NCBI GenBank assembly: GCA_011037195.1
Contig: JAAEAF010001559.1
Span: forward strand, 62,001 to 126,000
From: Triatoma infestans
Taxonomy: Eukaryota > Arthropoda > Insecta > Hemiptera > Reduviidae
Length of the DNA stretch: 64,000 nucleotides
Reading direction: 5' to 3'
Part shown: positions 11,404 through 24,100 of the stretch, in pieces
Layout of the letters: every line of letters begins with the position of its first letter
Numbering within the stretch: position 1 is the first letter of the stretch
The notes under the pieces: generated by a model
The model's input: only the letters and a program-made list of their open reading frames with translations
Told to the model about the DNA's origin: nothing
Databases searched by the model: none
Program-made: the position numbers and the translations under genes

Positions 11404-12425
11404 AGAATACTTTTGATAAGGAAATTGTCACGAATATTTCTGCTGAGAAGTAAAGTTCAGAATTTAATTAATTTTAAGATGCCGGATCATAGCGTAGCGC
11501 CCGCTCTAGCGGTTACGTTGCCCGGACAAAAAACAAATTGCCGCCCCTTAAGAATATATACACTGCCGATCAGAAAATGAATCAATTAAAAATTGGGCCT
11601 TGAATTACTTCACTATAGTCGATCGAGTCCAATTGATATTATTAAAGTTGCTCTTAAATCTGCCACGACATGTCCCCAATAGTTTCGTTCGCTGGAAGTT
11701 GAATGTCGGCAAGTGAAACCCAAGATTCTTAAGAAATCTATAAGATTCTGGCTGAAGATGTTATCGATGTAAAGCAGCTCACCTGTGAAGATATGCTATA
11801 GAAGACTTGTGAAGCTTTTGGATGGTTCTAACAATCCTTTTAACCGGGTGGCTCTTGTGAGAGAAATACTTTATTTGTAGGAGCCCAGGACATATGGGAG
11901 GCGCAGCATGCGGTCGTGGTGTCTAATAACTTTAAAACTTTTTTTCTCTAAACTGACATCAATGAAGTACTTAACTCTTCATATAACATCCACTATAGAT
12001 TGATATGTCTCTTGGCTAATGGTAGTTCATATGTAAATATTAGGTGCAATGTCATTCAAACCAGATTGATAGCTCAAATTAAAGTAGCTAGTGATCGTCA
12101 CCTCAGGATTTTTTATAATGGAATAGCCCATTTATTTGATCCTAAAAGAGTTGCTTTACTTGTGCGGTGGGCAGAAATGATAATATTATGCACTTAATTT
12201 TGGAATGCTCTTATTATAAATGTTTGAGAAGAAGGTTGTTAAATAGCTATTTACCTTCACACAGTTCTTATATTTTGCTAACTTGCTAGATACAGAAATT
12301 AAAGAAAAGTTAAACCACTTATTTTATTTTATCTCTGAGGCTTTGGAGGAAAGATATACATAGGTTTGTAAAGGTATTACTTAATACCTACGAGGAGATC
12401 CCTCAAACTCCTTCCCTAAAATAAG
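11404..12425 (+). pseudogene. Decayed LINE: ORF1 end and RT C-terminus
   Basis: After the open ORF1-like frame, coding signal continues in shifting frames. Near 11885-11912 there is a zinc-knuckle-like segment. From about 12000 the C-terminal end of a LINE ORF2 is readable: QTRLIAQIKVASDRHLRIF, then after a frameshift near 12160 a CCHC-type segment with HLILECSYYKCLRRRLL, then EIKEKLNHLFYFISEALEER. Polymerase and endonuclease domains are absent, so a large internal deletion joins ORF1 to the ORF2 end near 11.9 kb. The 3' end is not clear. Confidence 0.6.
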
Positions 12426-13772
12426 TTATATAAATGAATGAACTCTATCAATATTCCAGAAAAATATCTTGGCAAATAATATGCCAAGAATTATATTAAT
12501 AGCTTGCAAAAGAAATATGATTTTGAAAAAAGATAAAAAAATATTTGAATTTTATTAATATATATAAACATAATTAATATATTCATTTATTTCTAGTTTA
12601 AAAATGAACGTTTTTTTTTTTCAATAATAATGTATATCAAAGTAATTTTTTTAGTTTTTGTGATTTTCTCCGTAAAAACACCGACGAATGTTATTAAATT
12701 TGGTATAGTAATATAAAGTTTGTCGATTACAATTTTGAAAACTAGAGTAAGAGAAACTTGTGTGAGTGTTTCATACCAGATTTTTTTTGTTTTCTAATTA
12801 CTAAAGTAACTAATTTATTAAAATTAGTATATTTGTAGTTATAAACATAGCCACCAGATAAAAACACTAAGAAATCAATTTCATTTATGGTTATATAGTT
12901 TGCCACTAGGTGTCGCTACTTCCAAAGATTGTTTTTGGGAGTCCATTACGCTGACCACTTCCCGTCCCTTCCAAAAGCGCGTATTGAAAACTTTTGTCTA
13001 TCACAGGATGGCGCTGTGATCGGGTGGCAAATTTTGGAACTACAATTCTTTATATCTAAAGCTTATGCTTTCTAGCGGCAATTATTTGAACTACTACAAA
13101 TTCTAGTTTAAGTAAGTGCTGTTACCTGGCGGTGAATTTAGAAACGTTAATTTTATTCGTTTTTCAACTATTTTATTTTTTATTTCAACTAAAATGTAAA
13201 ATTTGAATTTTTTTTGTTTGTTTTATAAGAATGCAGTACTGTTTTTTTAGTACAAACTTTATCTACAACAATTACATTTTTAAAGCAGTTAGAAAAAAAA
13301 AATATTTGTTCCTTAGCTCTATTTTTTTTACGTCTTTTATTAATTATTCAATTATTTGTTGAAGGGGGCTAATAGGGACTCTGAAATTAATTAAGTTATT
13401 TTCTCTCTTATTAAAGTTACATGTATTTATTACATTTAATACCGATTGAAAATATTCTTCCAAATAATTGTGAAGGGTGTTCTATCTCGTGACTTAAATT
13501 GTCCTGCAAATTGCCGTCACAAGCATTGCTACTGGATTGATAAAGAGCTTGCTATCATACAATGCAATCTTATTTAGGTAAATAGTATAATCCTCCCCTC
13601 CTTTATTTATCTGTAATACATGTCCACTAACCGATTATTTGCAAATGAATTATACAATAAAGGAATGAAGGGTGATTGTTTTATACCAGATGTCTGTTTC
13701 CTAAATCGCGGCTGTAGAATAAATAAATTTGGGGATGTCAAATCTAGATTAAGAGAGAAGTAGTTATTATTA
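12426..13772. other. AT-rich DNA with diverged D1 fragments
   Basis: D1 words occur at 12655-12730 (TTTTTGTGATTTTCTCCGTA and ATTAAATTTGGTATAGTAA) and the D1 end segment GTGTGAGTGTTTCATACCAGA at 12760-12780, forward orientation. Nothing else is recognisable. This is the left flank of the giant inverted repeat. Confidence 0.5.
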
Positions 13773-16700
13773 GGTGGTTCTGGCGGCAAAATTTTTGAGC
13801 CCCAGGCACTTATGAATTTACGCCCGAAGGCAGGGGTCTGGCGCGCGGCTACAAAATTACGATGAGACCCCCATCTGATTTTTAACCAGGGAAAAAAAAT
13901 ATTTTTGAGCCGCGGGATGGCATGCGAGGCATGCGGCTACGTTTTGAAAAATCTAGCTTGAAAACAATCTAAGGTAAAAAGAATATTTGTTAGCCGCGAG
14001 ATGGGCATGCCTGACCTGCGGCTATGTTTTATAATATTTAGCTAAACACTTTAATATTTTTTGTTCATGTTTACACTTATAATATTTTAGCTAAAATACA
14101 TTTTAAGGACTTTAACATTGTTTTTGAGCCGTGAACTGTCATCCAAGTAGAGGGCTACTATTTTATAATATTTAGCTAAACACTTTAATATTTTTTTATA
14201 TTTTGTTCATGTTTACACTTATAATATTTTAGCTAAAAACATTCTAAGGACTTTAATAATGTTTTTGAGCCGTGAGATGACATACAGAACATGCGGCTAA
14301 GATTTTATAATATTTAGCTAGAAACATGCTAAGGACTTTAATAATGTTTTTGAGCCATGAGATGGCATACAAGACTAGGGCTAAGTTTTTATAATATTTA
14401 GCTTGAAACATTTTAAGGACTTTAATAATGTTTTTGAGCCGCGAAATGGCTTCCAAGTCGTGGGGGGCAAATATTTTATAAAATCTAGCTAAAGACTTTA
14501 ATATTTTTTGATATTCAATACATTGTGTATTTTTATGTATTGGGTTCATGTTTACCACTATAATCTTTAGCTAAAACACCAGTCTAAGGACTTTATTCGC
14601 ATTTTTGAGCCGCGAGATGACGTACAAGACTAGGGATAATATTTTATAAAATTTAGCTAAAGACTTTAATATTTTTTGATATTCAATACTTTGTGCATTT
14701 TTATGGATTCTATTCATGTTTACACTTATAATATTTACCTAAACACATTCTAAGGACTTTAATATTGTTTTGAGCCGGGAGATGATATACAGAACATGCG
14801 GCTAAGATTTTATAATATTTAGCTAGAAACATTCTAAGGACTTTAATAATGTTTTTGAGCCGTGAGATGACCTACAGGACATGCGGCTAAGATGTGTAAT
14901 ATTTAGCTAGAAACATTCTAAGAACTGTAATATTGTTTTTGAGCCGCGACATGACATACAGGCCATGCGGCTAAGATGTGTAATATTTAGCTTGAAACAT
15001 TTTAAGGACTTTAATAATGTTTTTGAGCCGCGAGATGGCATACAAGACTAGGGTTAATATTTTATAATATTTAGCTAAACACATTCTAAGGACTTTATTA
15101 TCATTTTTGAGCCGCGAAATGAGATACAAGACTAGGGCTAATATTTTATAAAATTTTGCTAAAGACTTTAATATTTTTTTATATTTTGTTCATGTTTAAA
15201 TTATGTTTACCTTATAATATTTTAGATAAACACATTCTAAGGACTTTAATATTGATTTTGAGCCGTGAGATGTCATCCAACTCTAGGGCTAATATTTTAT
15301 AATATTTAGCTAAAAACATTAAATAAATTATCATTCAATACTATGAATAAAGACTTTGTTTTTTTTTATGCATTGTTAATAACATTGTAAGTACTGTAAT
15401 ATTGTTTTTGAGCCACGAGATGGCTTCCAAGTCGTGAGCAAACATTTTATAATATTTACCTAAGGACTTTAATATTTTTTGATATTCTATTCATGTTTAC
15501 ACTTATAATATTTAGCTAAACACATTCAAAGGACTTTATTATCATTTTTGAGCCGTGAGATGAAATACAGAACATGCGGCTAAGTTGTGTAAAATTTAGC
15601 TTGAAACATTCTAAGGTCTTTAATATTGTTTTTTTTGAGCCGTGAAATGTCATCCAAGTCGCGGGCTAATATTTTATAATATTTAGCTAAACACTTTAAT
15701 ATTTTTTGATATTTTGTTCATGTTTAAATTATGTTTACACTTATAATATTTAGCTAAACACATTCTAAGGATTTTAACATTGTTTTTGAGCCGTAAGATG
15801 GCATACAAGACTAGGGCTAAGTTTTTGTAATATTTAGCTTCAAACATGTTAAGGACTGTAATATCGTTTTTGAGCCGGGAGATGACATCCACCTCGAGGG
15901 TAGGGTTAAATCTTGGCTACAAACAGTTAAATATATCAATCATCTATACTATGAATAAAGACTTGTTTTTTATTATAGTTAGATACACTATTTAAGCTAA
16001 CACATTTTAAGGGGACTTTCATATTGTTTTTGAGCCGTGAGATGAATACTAAGACAATTTTTTTTAGTATTGTTAGAATATCTAAGAACGTCTATTTTTT
16101 TTTAGACTAGGGCTAATTTTTTATAATATTTAGCTAGAAACATTAAATATATTATCATACAATACGATGAACAAATACTTGTGTTTTTTATGTTTATGTT
16201 CATGTTTAAAGTAAATTATGTTTACACTTATAATAGTTAGCTAGAAACATTCTAAGGACTTTAATATTGATTTTGAGCCGTGAGATGACATACCAGGACT
16301 AGGGCTAATATTTTATAATATTTAGCTAAGCACTTTAATATTTTTTTAAATTATCATTTTTTGATATGATGAACAAATACTTCGTGTTTTTTATGTTTAT
16401 GTTCATGTTTAAATTAAATTATGTTTACACTTATAATATTTAGCTAGAAACATTCTAGGGACCATAATATTGCTTTTGAGCCGTGAGATGGCATCCTAGA
16501 CTAGGCGGCTAAATATATTATCATCCTATTCTATGAATAAAGACTTTGATTTTTTTTGTATGTAATGTTAGAAACATTCTAAGAACTTTAATATTGTTTT
16601 TAGCCGTGAGATGAAATGCAAGTTGAGGGCTAATTTCTTATAATATTTAGCTAGAAACATTAAATATATTATCCTATCTATGACCTAAAGAGTTTGTTTT

Positions 16701-18989
16701 TTTTCAAGTCGCGGCTAAGTTTTTATAATATTTAGCTAGAAACATTAAAGATATTATCATCCATACTATGAACAAAGACTTGTTTTTTTTAATTATAGGT
16801 AGTACAATATTTAGCTAACACATTTTAAGGATTTCATATTGTTTGTTGAGCCGTGAGATGACCTACCTAAGGACAATTTTTTATTGTATTGTTAGACAAT
16901 TCTAAGGAACTCTATATTTTTTTGACTAGGGCTAAGTTTTTATAATATTTAGCTAGAAACATTAAATACATTATCATCCAATACTATGAACAAAGACTGT
17001 GTTTTTTTTATTTATAGTTAGATACAATATTTAGCTAAACACATTTTAAGGACTTTCATATTGTTTTTGAGCCGTGAGATGACATACTAAGACAATATTT
17101 TTTTATGTATTGTTAGAAATATTCTAAGAACTTCTATATTTTTTTTAGACTAGGGCTAAGTTTTTATAATATTTAGCTAGAAACATTAAATATATTATCA
17201 TACAATAGGATGAACAAATACTTGTGTTTTTTATGTTTATGTTCATGTTTAAAGTAAATTATGTTTACACTTATAATAGTTAGCTAGAAACATTCTAAGG
17301 ACCATAATATTGCTTTTGAGCCGTGAGATGGCATCCTAGACTAGGCGGCTAAATATATTATCATCCTATTCTATGAATAATGACTTTGATTTTTTTTTTA
17401 TGTATTGTTAGAAACATTCTAAGAACTTTAATATTGTTTTTTAGCCGTGAGATGAAATGCAAGTTGAGGGCTAATTTTTTATAATATTTAGCTAGAAACA
17501 TTAAATATATTATCATATACTATGAATAAAGACTTTGTGTTTTTTTTATGTATTGTTTAGAAACATTCTAAGACTATATATAAAGAATTTGTGCCTTTTT
17601 TATGTATTGTTAGAAACATTCTAAGGACTTTAATATTTCTGTTTAGCTGTGAGATGACATCGAGGGGCTATGTTGTTATAATATTTAGCTATAAGGACTT
17701 TAATATTGATTTTGAGCCGTGAGATGACATTCAAGACTAGGGCGAAGATTTTATAATATTCAGCTAGAAACATTAAATATATTATCATCCAATACTATGA
17801 ACAAAGACTTTGATTTTTTTATGTATTGTTAGAAATATTCTAAGAACTTCTATATTTTTTTTAGCCATGAGATGACATCCAAGTCGACGGTTAATATTTT
17901 ATAATATTTAGCTAGAAACATTGAATATATTATCATCCAATACGATGAACAAATGCTTTGTGAATTTTTATGTTACTGTTTAAATTAAATTATCTTTACA
18001 CTTATAATATTTCGTGAGATGACATACAAGACTAGGGCAAATGTGTTATAATATTTAGCTACAAACATTAAATAAATTATCATTCAATACTATGAATAAA
18101 GACTTTTTTTATGTATTGTTAGAAACATTCTAAGGACTTTAATATTGTTTCTGAGTCGTGAGATGACATCCCAGGACTAGGTCCTACTATATTATCATAC
18201 AATACGATGAACAAATACTTTGTGTTTTCTATGTTACTGTTTAAATTAAATTATGTTACAAATTATAAAATTTAGCTAAACACATTCTAAGGACTGTAAT
18301 ATTGTTTTTGAGCTGTGAGATGACATACAGGATATGCTGCTAAGTTGTGTAAAATTAGATATATTAAAAACATTAAATATATTATTATCGAATACTATGA
18401 ATAAAGACTTTGTTTTTTTTAAGTGGAGGGCTAAGTTTTCATAATATTTAGCTATAAACATTAAATATATTATCATCCAACACTATGAACAAGGACTTTT
18501 TGTTTTTTTTATGTATTGTTAGAAACATTCTAAGGACTGTAATTTTTTTGTTGAACCGTGAGATGCATCCAAGACTGGGGGCTATGTTTTTATAATATTT
18601 AGCTACAAACATTAAATATATTATCATCTAATACTATGAATAAAGACTTTGTTTTTTTTATGTATTGTTAGAAATATTCTAAGGAAGTGAATATTTCTGT
18701 TGAGCCGCGATATGACATACAAGATTAGGGCTAAGATTTTATAATATTTAGCTAAAGACTTTAATATTTTTTGATATTTTGTTCATGTTTAAATTATGTT
18801 TACACTTATAATATTTACCTACAAACATTAAATATATTATCATCCTATACTATGAATAAAGACTTTATGTATTGTTAGAAACATTCTAAGGACTTTAATG
18901 TTTTTGTTGAGCCGGTAGATGACATACAGGACATGCGGGTAAGTTGGCTAGAAACATTAAATATATTATCATCCATTACTATGAACATG

Positions 18990-19260
18990 TATTGTTTCAC
19001 TTTTTTATGTGTATTAATACTAGTATACTATGTTTTTTCATGTTTTAATACGTGTGTGTATTCTGTATTTTTTTACTTTTTTAAGTTTAGTACTACTATG
19101 TTTTATGTATTGTTTCATTTTTTTTTTGTGTATTAATACTAGTATACTATGTTTTTTCATGTTTTAATACTTGTGTTTTTTGTAATTTTACTTTTATGTT
19201 TAGTACTAGTTTGTGTTAAAACAGGTATGTTTAATACTTGTGTTTTTTGTATTTTTACTT
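18990..19260 (+). repeat. Short repeats within the left arm near the polymerase fragment
   Basis: The word TATTAATACTAGTATACTATG and the phrase CATGTTTTAATAC recur two or three times in this 270-bp T-rich stretch, giving an imperfect tandem repeat of about 125 bp. The inverted counterpart in the right arm is at about 22480-22660. Confidence 0.65.
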
Positions 19261-19379
19261 TTTACATGTAGCAAGGCAGTTAACCCAGGACCAAACTTTG
19301 TAGCATCGTAAGTGTGAACAGTAGTACGTTGACATGTCCAAATTAATCCTTTAGGAGTGCTTGGCTTGAGCAAATTGCA

Positions 19380-19680
19380 ACAAATTGGCTTTGGAATGTC
19401 TTGTAACACATGAAGTGATACCTTCACGAATACCGGATTCAATCATAAGATGTTTATCATAATCGGTCAATAGTTCCAATTTTACTTGTGTATATTTCAA
19501 ACAGGCGTCAAATACCAACCCAGGCGTTGTGAATTACCAACTTGGATCAATGCTGTAAATAGATTCACACACATTTCTAAACTGTTCAACTATGTCGCTT
19601 AAAAGAATTATGTCTGTTGTTAAATACAATTCTGTGTAATCTCTAAGTGTTTGTATATTGAAAGCGGTCCAGACTTGAAA
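19380..19680 (-). pseudogene. Polinton-type protein-primed DNA polymerase B fragment, left arm
   Basis: Minus-strand translation gives about 100 residues typical of family B polymerases of Polinton/Maverick elements: a TLRDYTELYLTTD segment, LLSDIVEQF, then TTPGLVFDACLKYT, ELLTDYD and IESGIREGITS. The family's usual length is about 1,000 residues or more, so only an internal piece survives. One in-frame stop lies between DPSW and FTTPG. The frame is intact where the right-arm copy has an additional shift. Catalytic motifs B and C are absent. A 78-codon frame at 19206-19442 is an out-of-frame shadow of this piece. Confidence 0.8.
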
Positions 19681-19740
19681 CTTCATATCATATAAACTAA
19701 ATATACAAAGATCTACAACCTATGTTTTAAAACATTACTT

Positions 19741-20300
19741 TGGGAAAATTCCTTTTAACGCCACTTTTAGCGGAGGGTTGGGGTTACAGCTTCTCTAAAG
19801 TGATATCATAGTTGATTATACAATTCTATCATCCAAACAAAATTAATTAGAAATAAATAGATGGCCAAATTCCAAGTTTTAAGACAAAATTAGTAAACCG
19901 GAAGTGCGCTTTTACTGAAAAGTTTTTTTCAGTTTTCGACGAATTTCATTAAATTTGGTACACAAACTATATTATTATTAATAGTCTTATTACAAATAAT
20001 GAAAAAAAAAAAATAATTTTTTTAGATTTTTTAGGCCAAAGACAATCTTATGGAAGATAGGATTATATAATCTCCAAATACTGAAGGCAGGAATATTAAT
20101 ATTAAAATTACAAATAGTAATAACTAAAGGGTTTTTAAATTCAATTGATATAATGTCAATATCATTTTGAAATGGAGTAAAAGAAATGTTTGTGTGAGGT
20201 CACACCAGGAATTTTGTTTAGTTTTTTTTAGGCAAGAAAATTCTTTGAGTTTTTACGTGTAAAAACAAGAAAAATCCTCATCTATTGCACTTGCCATGTA
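19741..20300 (+). repeat. D1 copy inside the left arm
   Basis: Shows AAGTGATATCATAGTTGATT, the intact site ATTATACAATTCTATCATCC, then GTAAACCGGAAGTGCGCTTT (core at about 19894-19915), ATTAAATTTGGTACAC and a TGTGTGAGGTCACACCAGG end segment. Its inverted partner lies at about 21290-21975, with the core at 21800-21820. D1 was therefore part of the unit before the arms were duplicated. Confidence 0.75.
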
Positions 20301-20437
20301 AAACAAAAAAAATTCCATATCCTATGCAACTGCATGGATTGTACCGCATCCAGCGACGCCCAAGCGGATCGACAATATTTGTCTCCTACTTGTGCCGAGT
20401 TTTTAAGCGGGGCTGAGTGGAACTTTGCCGAGCGCCC

Positions 20438-21150
20438 TAGCTTACACGTTCGTGAAAATACCCACTTCTGGATAGCGAACTAGTCGGTTCCCCCACTTCT
20501 GGATACCGAACTAGTCGGTTCCCCTGAGCTCCGAAGAGAATCAGAGGCTCTCCTCCTAGCCACTTACACATAGGTATGGTGCGAGGACTTGATTGGATTT
20601 GAGAAGAATAGCTAACTAGTCGGTTCCTCTGAGCTCCGAAGAGAATCAGAGGGTCTCCTCCTAGACATAGCACTTAATTGGATTTGAAAAAATAGAAATT
20701 AAACTTACCCTGAGTGTTGTGAAGACGAACAAAGCTGGAATTGTAATGTACATTACTCCACTATTAAATGAGGTCCCCACCAAACACCCACTTGTTAGAA
20801 ATACAAAGCTAAGTAATAAACGATGAACATCCGGTGTGTGTGTGTATATATAAAAAGAAGATTATAAATTTTATTGAAATAATTTTAACACATAATAAGA
20901 TAAAATATAAAATAATAAGATAATGTATGACTTGTTAGAAATAGCAGTAGAATGAATCATATACTGTCGCGATAAGGTGTGTTTCTATATACCGCCTTTC
21001 TTTTATTTTTAAATAATGAACTTCTTTATACAATTAGTTATATCTATGGATAGTATTTAATATGTAATATTTCTCTTAATATAATTTTCCTTTTATTTTC
21101 ACAATATATTTCTTTATACAATTTATCTTTTCTCAATATGATTCTTTATT
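20438..21150. other. Spacer of the giant inverted repeat
   Basis: 713 bp of unique DNA. Its first quarter contains a repeated segment: GAACTAGTCGGTTCCC occurs twice within 60 bp, and a longer block (CTAGTCGGTTCC, TGAGCTCCGAAGAGAATCAG, CTCTCCTCCTAG) is duplicated about 108 bp apart at 20508-20555 and 20616-20663. The rest (20700-21150) is AT-rich with a short TG run at 20837-20846. The 78-codon minus frame over the repeat is not a gene. Confidence 0.75.
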
Positions 21151-24100
21151 GGGCGCTCGGCAAAGATCCAATCAGCCCCGATAAAACGCTGCACAAGTAG
21201 GATACAAATATTGTCGAATCCGCTTTGCGGTCGCTGGATGCGGTACAATCAGGCAGGTGCATAGGATGATGGATTTTTTTTTGTTTTTACATGGGCAAGT
21301 GCATAGGATGATGGATTTTTTGTTTTTACATGTAAAAACTCATAAGAATTGTCTTTGGCCTAAAAAAAACTAAACAAAATCTGGTGTGAAACACTCACAC
21401 AACTTTCTTTTACTCCAGTTTTCAAAATGATAATTGACATTATATCAATTGAATTTAAAAACTCCTTTAGTTTTACTATTTATAATTTTTAATATTAATA
21501 TTCCTGCCATCAGTATTTATAATTATATAATAATATCATTCCATAAGAATTGTCTTTGGCCTAAAAAAATCTGGTGTGAAACACTCACACACCTTTCATT
21601 TACTCCAGTTTTCAAAATTATAATTGACATTATAGTTTGTGTCTCCAACGACGGTCTGTGACCATGGTTGGTGTTTTTGGAAGTTCAATTATTTTATTTG
21701 TTTCATTATTTGTAATAAAGACTATTAATAATAATATAGTTTGTGTACGAAATTTAATGAAATTCGTCGAAAACTGAAAAATACTTTTCAGTAAAAGTGC
21801 ACTTCCGGTTTACTAATTTTGTCTTAAAACTTCGAATTTTGGCCATCTATTTATTTCTAATTAATTTTGTTTGGATGATAGAATTGTATAATCAACTATG
21901 ATATCACTTTAGAGAAGCTGTAACCCCAACCGTCCGCTAAAAGTGGCGTTAAAAGGAATTTTCCCAAAGTAATGTTTTAAAACATAGGTTGTAGATCTTT
22001 GTATATTTAGTTTATATGATATGAAGTTTCAAGTCTGGACCGCTTTCAATATACAAACACTTAGAGATTACACAGAATTGTATTTAACAACAGACATAAT
22101 TCTTTTAAGCGACATAGTTGAACAGTTTAGAAATGTGTGGGAATCTATTTACAGCATTGATCCAAGTTGGTAATTCACAACGCCTGGGTTGGTATTTGAC
22201 GCCTGTTTGAAATATACACAGTAAAATTGGAACTATTGACCGATTATGATAAACATCTTATGATTGAATCCGGTATTCGTGAAGGTATCACTTCATGTGT
22301 CACAAGACATTCCAAAGCCAATTTGTTGCAATTTGCTCAAGCCAAGCACTCCTAAAGGATTAATTTGGACATGTCAACGTACTACTGTTCACACTTACGA
22401 TGCTACAAAGTTTGGTCCTGGGTTAACTGCCTTGCTACATGTAAAAAGTAAAATTACAAAAAACACAAGTATTAAAACATGAAAAAACATAGTATACTAG
22501 TATTAATACACAAAAAAAATGAAACAATACATAAAACATAGTAGTACTAAACTTAAAAAAGTAAAAAATACAGAATACACACACGTATTAAAACATGAAA
22601 AAACATAGTATACTAGTATTAATACACATAAAAAAGTGAAACAATACATGTTCATAGTAATGGATGATAATATATGTAATGTTTCTAGCCAACTTACCCG
22701 CATGTCCTGTATGTCATCTACCGGCTCAACAAAAATATTAAAGTCCTTAGAATGTTTCTAACAATACATAAAGTCTTTATTCATAGTATAGGATGATAAT
22801 ATATTTAATGTTTGTAGCTAAATATTATACAAACTTAGCCCTAGCTAAATATTATAAGTGTAAACATAATTTAATTTAAACATGAACATAAAAAAAAACA
22901 CAAAGTATTTGTTCATCGTATTGTATGATAATATCAAAAAAATATTAAAGTCTTTAGCTAAATATTATAAAATCTTAGCCCTAGTCTTGTATGTCATATC
23001 GCGGCTCAACTGAAATATTCACTTCCTCAGAATATTTCTAACAATACATAAAAAAACAAAGTCTTTATTCATAGTATTCGATAATAATATATATAATGTT
23101 TATCGCTAAATTTTACACAACTTAGCAGCGTGTCCTGTATGTCATCTGACGGCCAAAACAATATTAAAGTCCTTAGAATGTGTTTAGCTAAATTTTATAA
23201 TTTTTAACATAATAATTTAAACAGTAACATATTTTATTTAAACACAAACATAAAAAACACAAAGTATTTGTTCATCGTATTGTATGATAATATAGATGGA
23301 CCTAGTCCTGGGATGTCATCTCACGACTGAAAAACAATATTTAAGTCCTTAGAATGTTTCTAACAATACATAAAAACAAAACAATGTCTTTATTCATAGT
23401 ATTGAATGATAATTTATTTAATTTTTGTAGCTAAATATTATAACATATTTGCCCTAATCTTGTATGTCATCTCACGAAATACCATAAGTGTAAAGATAAT
23501 TTAATTTAAACATGAACATAATACATAAAAATTCACAAAGCATTTGTTCATCGTATTGGATGATAATGTATTTAATGTTTCTAGCTAAATATTATAAAAT
23601 ATTAACCGTCGACTTGGATGTCATCTCACGGCTAAAAAACAATATAGAAGTCCTTAGAATGTTTCTAACAATACATAAAAAAATCAAAGTCTTTGTTCAT
23701 AGTATTGGATGATAATATATTTAGTGTTTCTAGCTGAATATTATAAAATCTTCGCCCTAGTCTTGAATGTCATCTCACGGCTCAAAAACAATATTAAAGT
23801 CCTTAGAATGTTTCTAGCTAAATATTATAATAACTTAGCCCCCTCGATGTCATCTCACAGCTCAACAGAAATATTAAAGTCCTTAGAATGTTTCTAACAA
23901 TACATAAAAAAGACACAAAGTCTTTATTCATAGTCTTAGAATGTTTCTAACAATACATGAAAAAAACACAAAGTTTTTATTCATAGTATATGATAATATA
24001 TTTAATGTTTCTAGCTAAATATTATAAAAACTTAGCCCTAGTCCTGGTTTGTCATCTCACGGCTCAAAAACAATATGAAAGTCCTTAAAATGTGTTTAGC

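Larger units (their letters stand above)
13773..20437 (+). repeat. Left arm of the giant inverted repeat
   Basis: About 6.67 kb, of which roughly 13.9-18.95 kb is a tandem array. Basic units are about 82-85 bp: GAGCCGYGAGATG, a variable segment, a GCGGCTAA or TAGGGCTAA half, TTTTATAATATTTAGCTA, then ACATTCTAAGGACTTTAAT. Longer units of about 160-200 bp add TTCATGTTTACACTTATAAT or ATATATTATCATCCAATAC segments. A higher-order repeat of about 840 bp is visible between about 16.45 and 17.55 kb. Short frames of 60-101 codons within the array are chance products of the repeat. Confidence 0.85.

Noticed and set aside
19206..19442. 78-codon minus-strand reading frame and its 72-codon mirror at 22264-22482, conserved between arms
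   Set aside because: Conservation is due to the inverted repeat. The real coding signal is in another frame and matches a Polinton-type polymerase.
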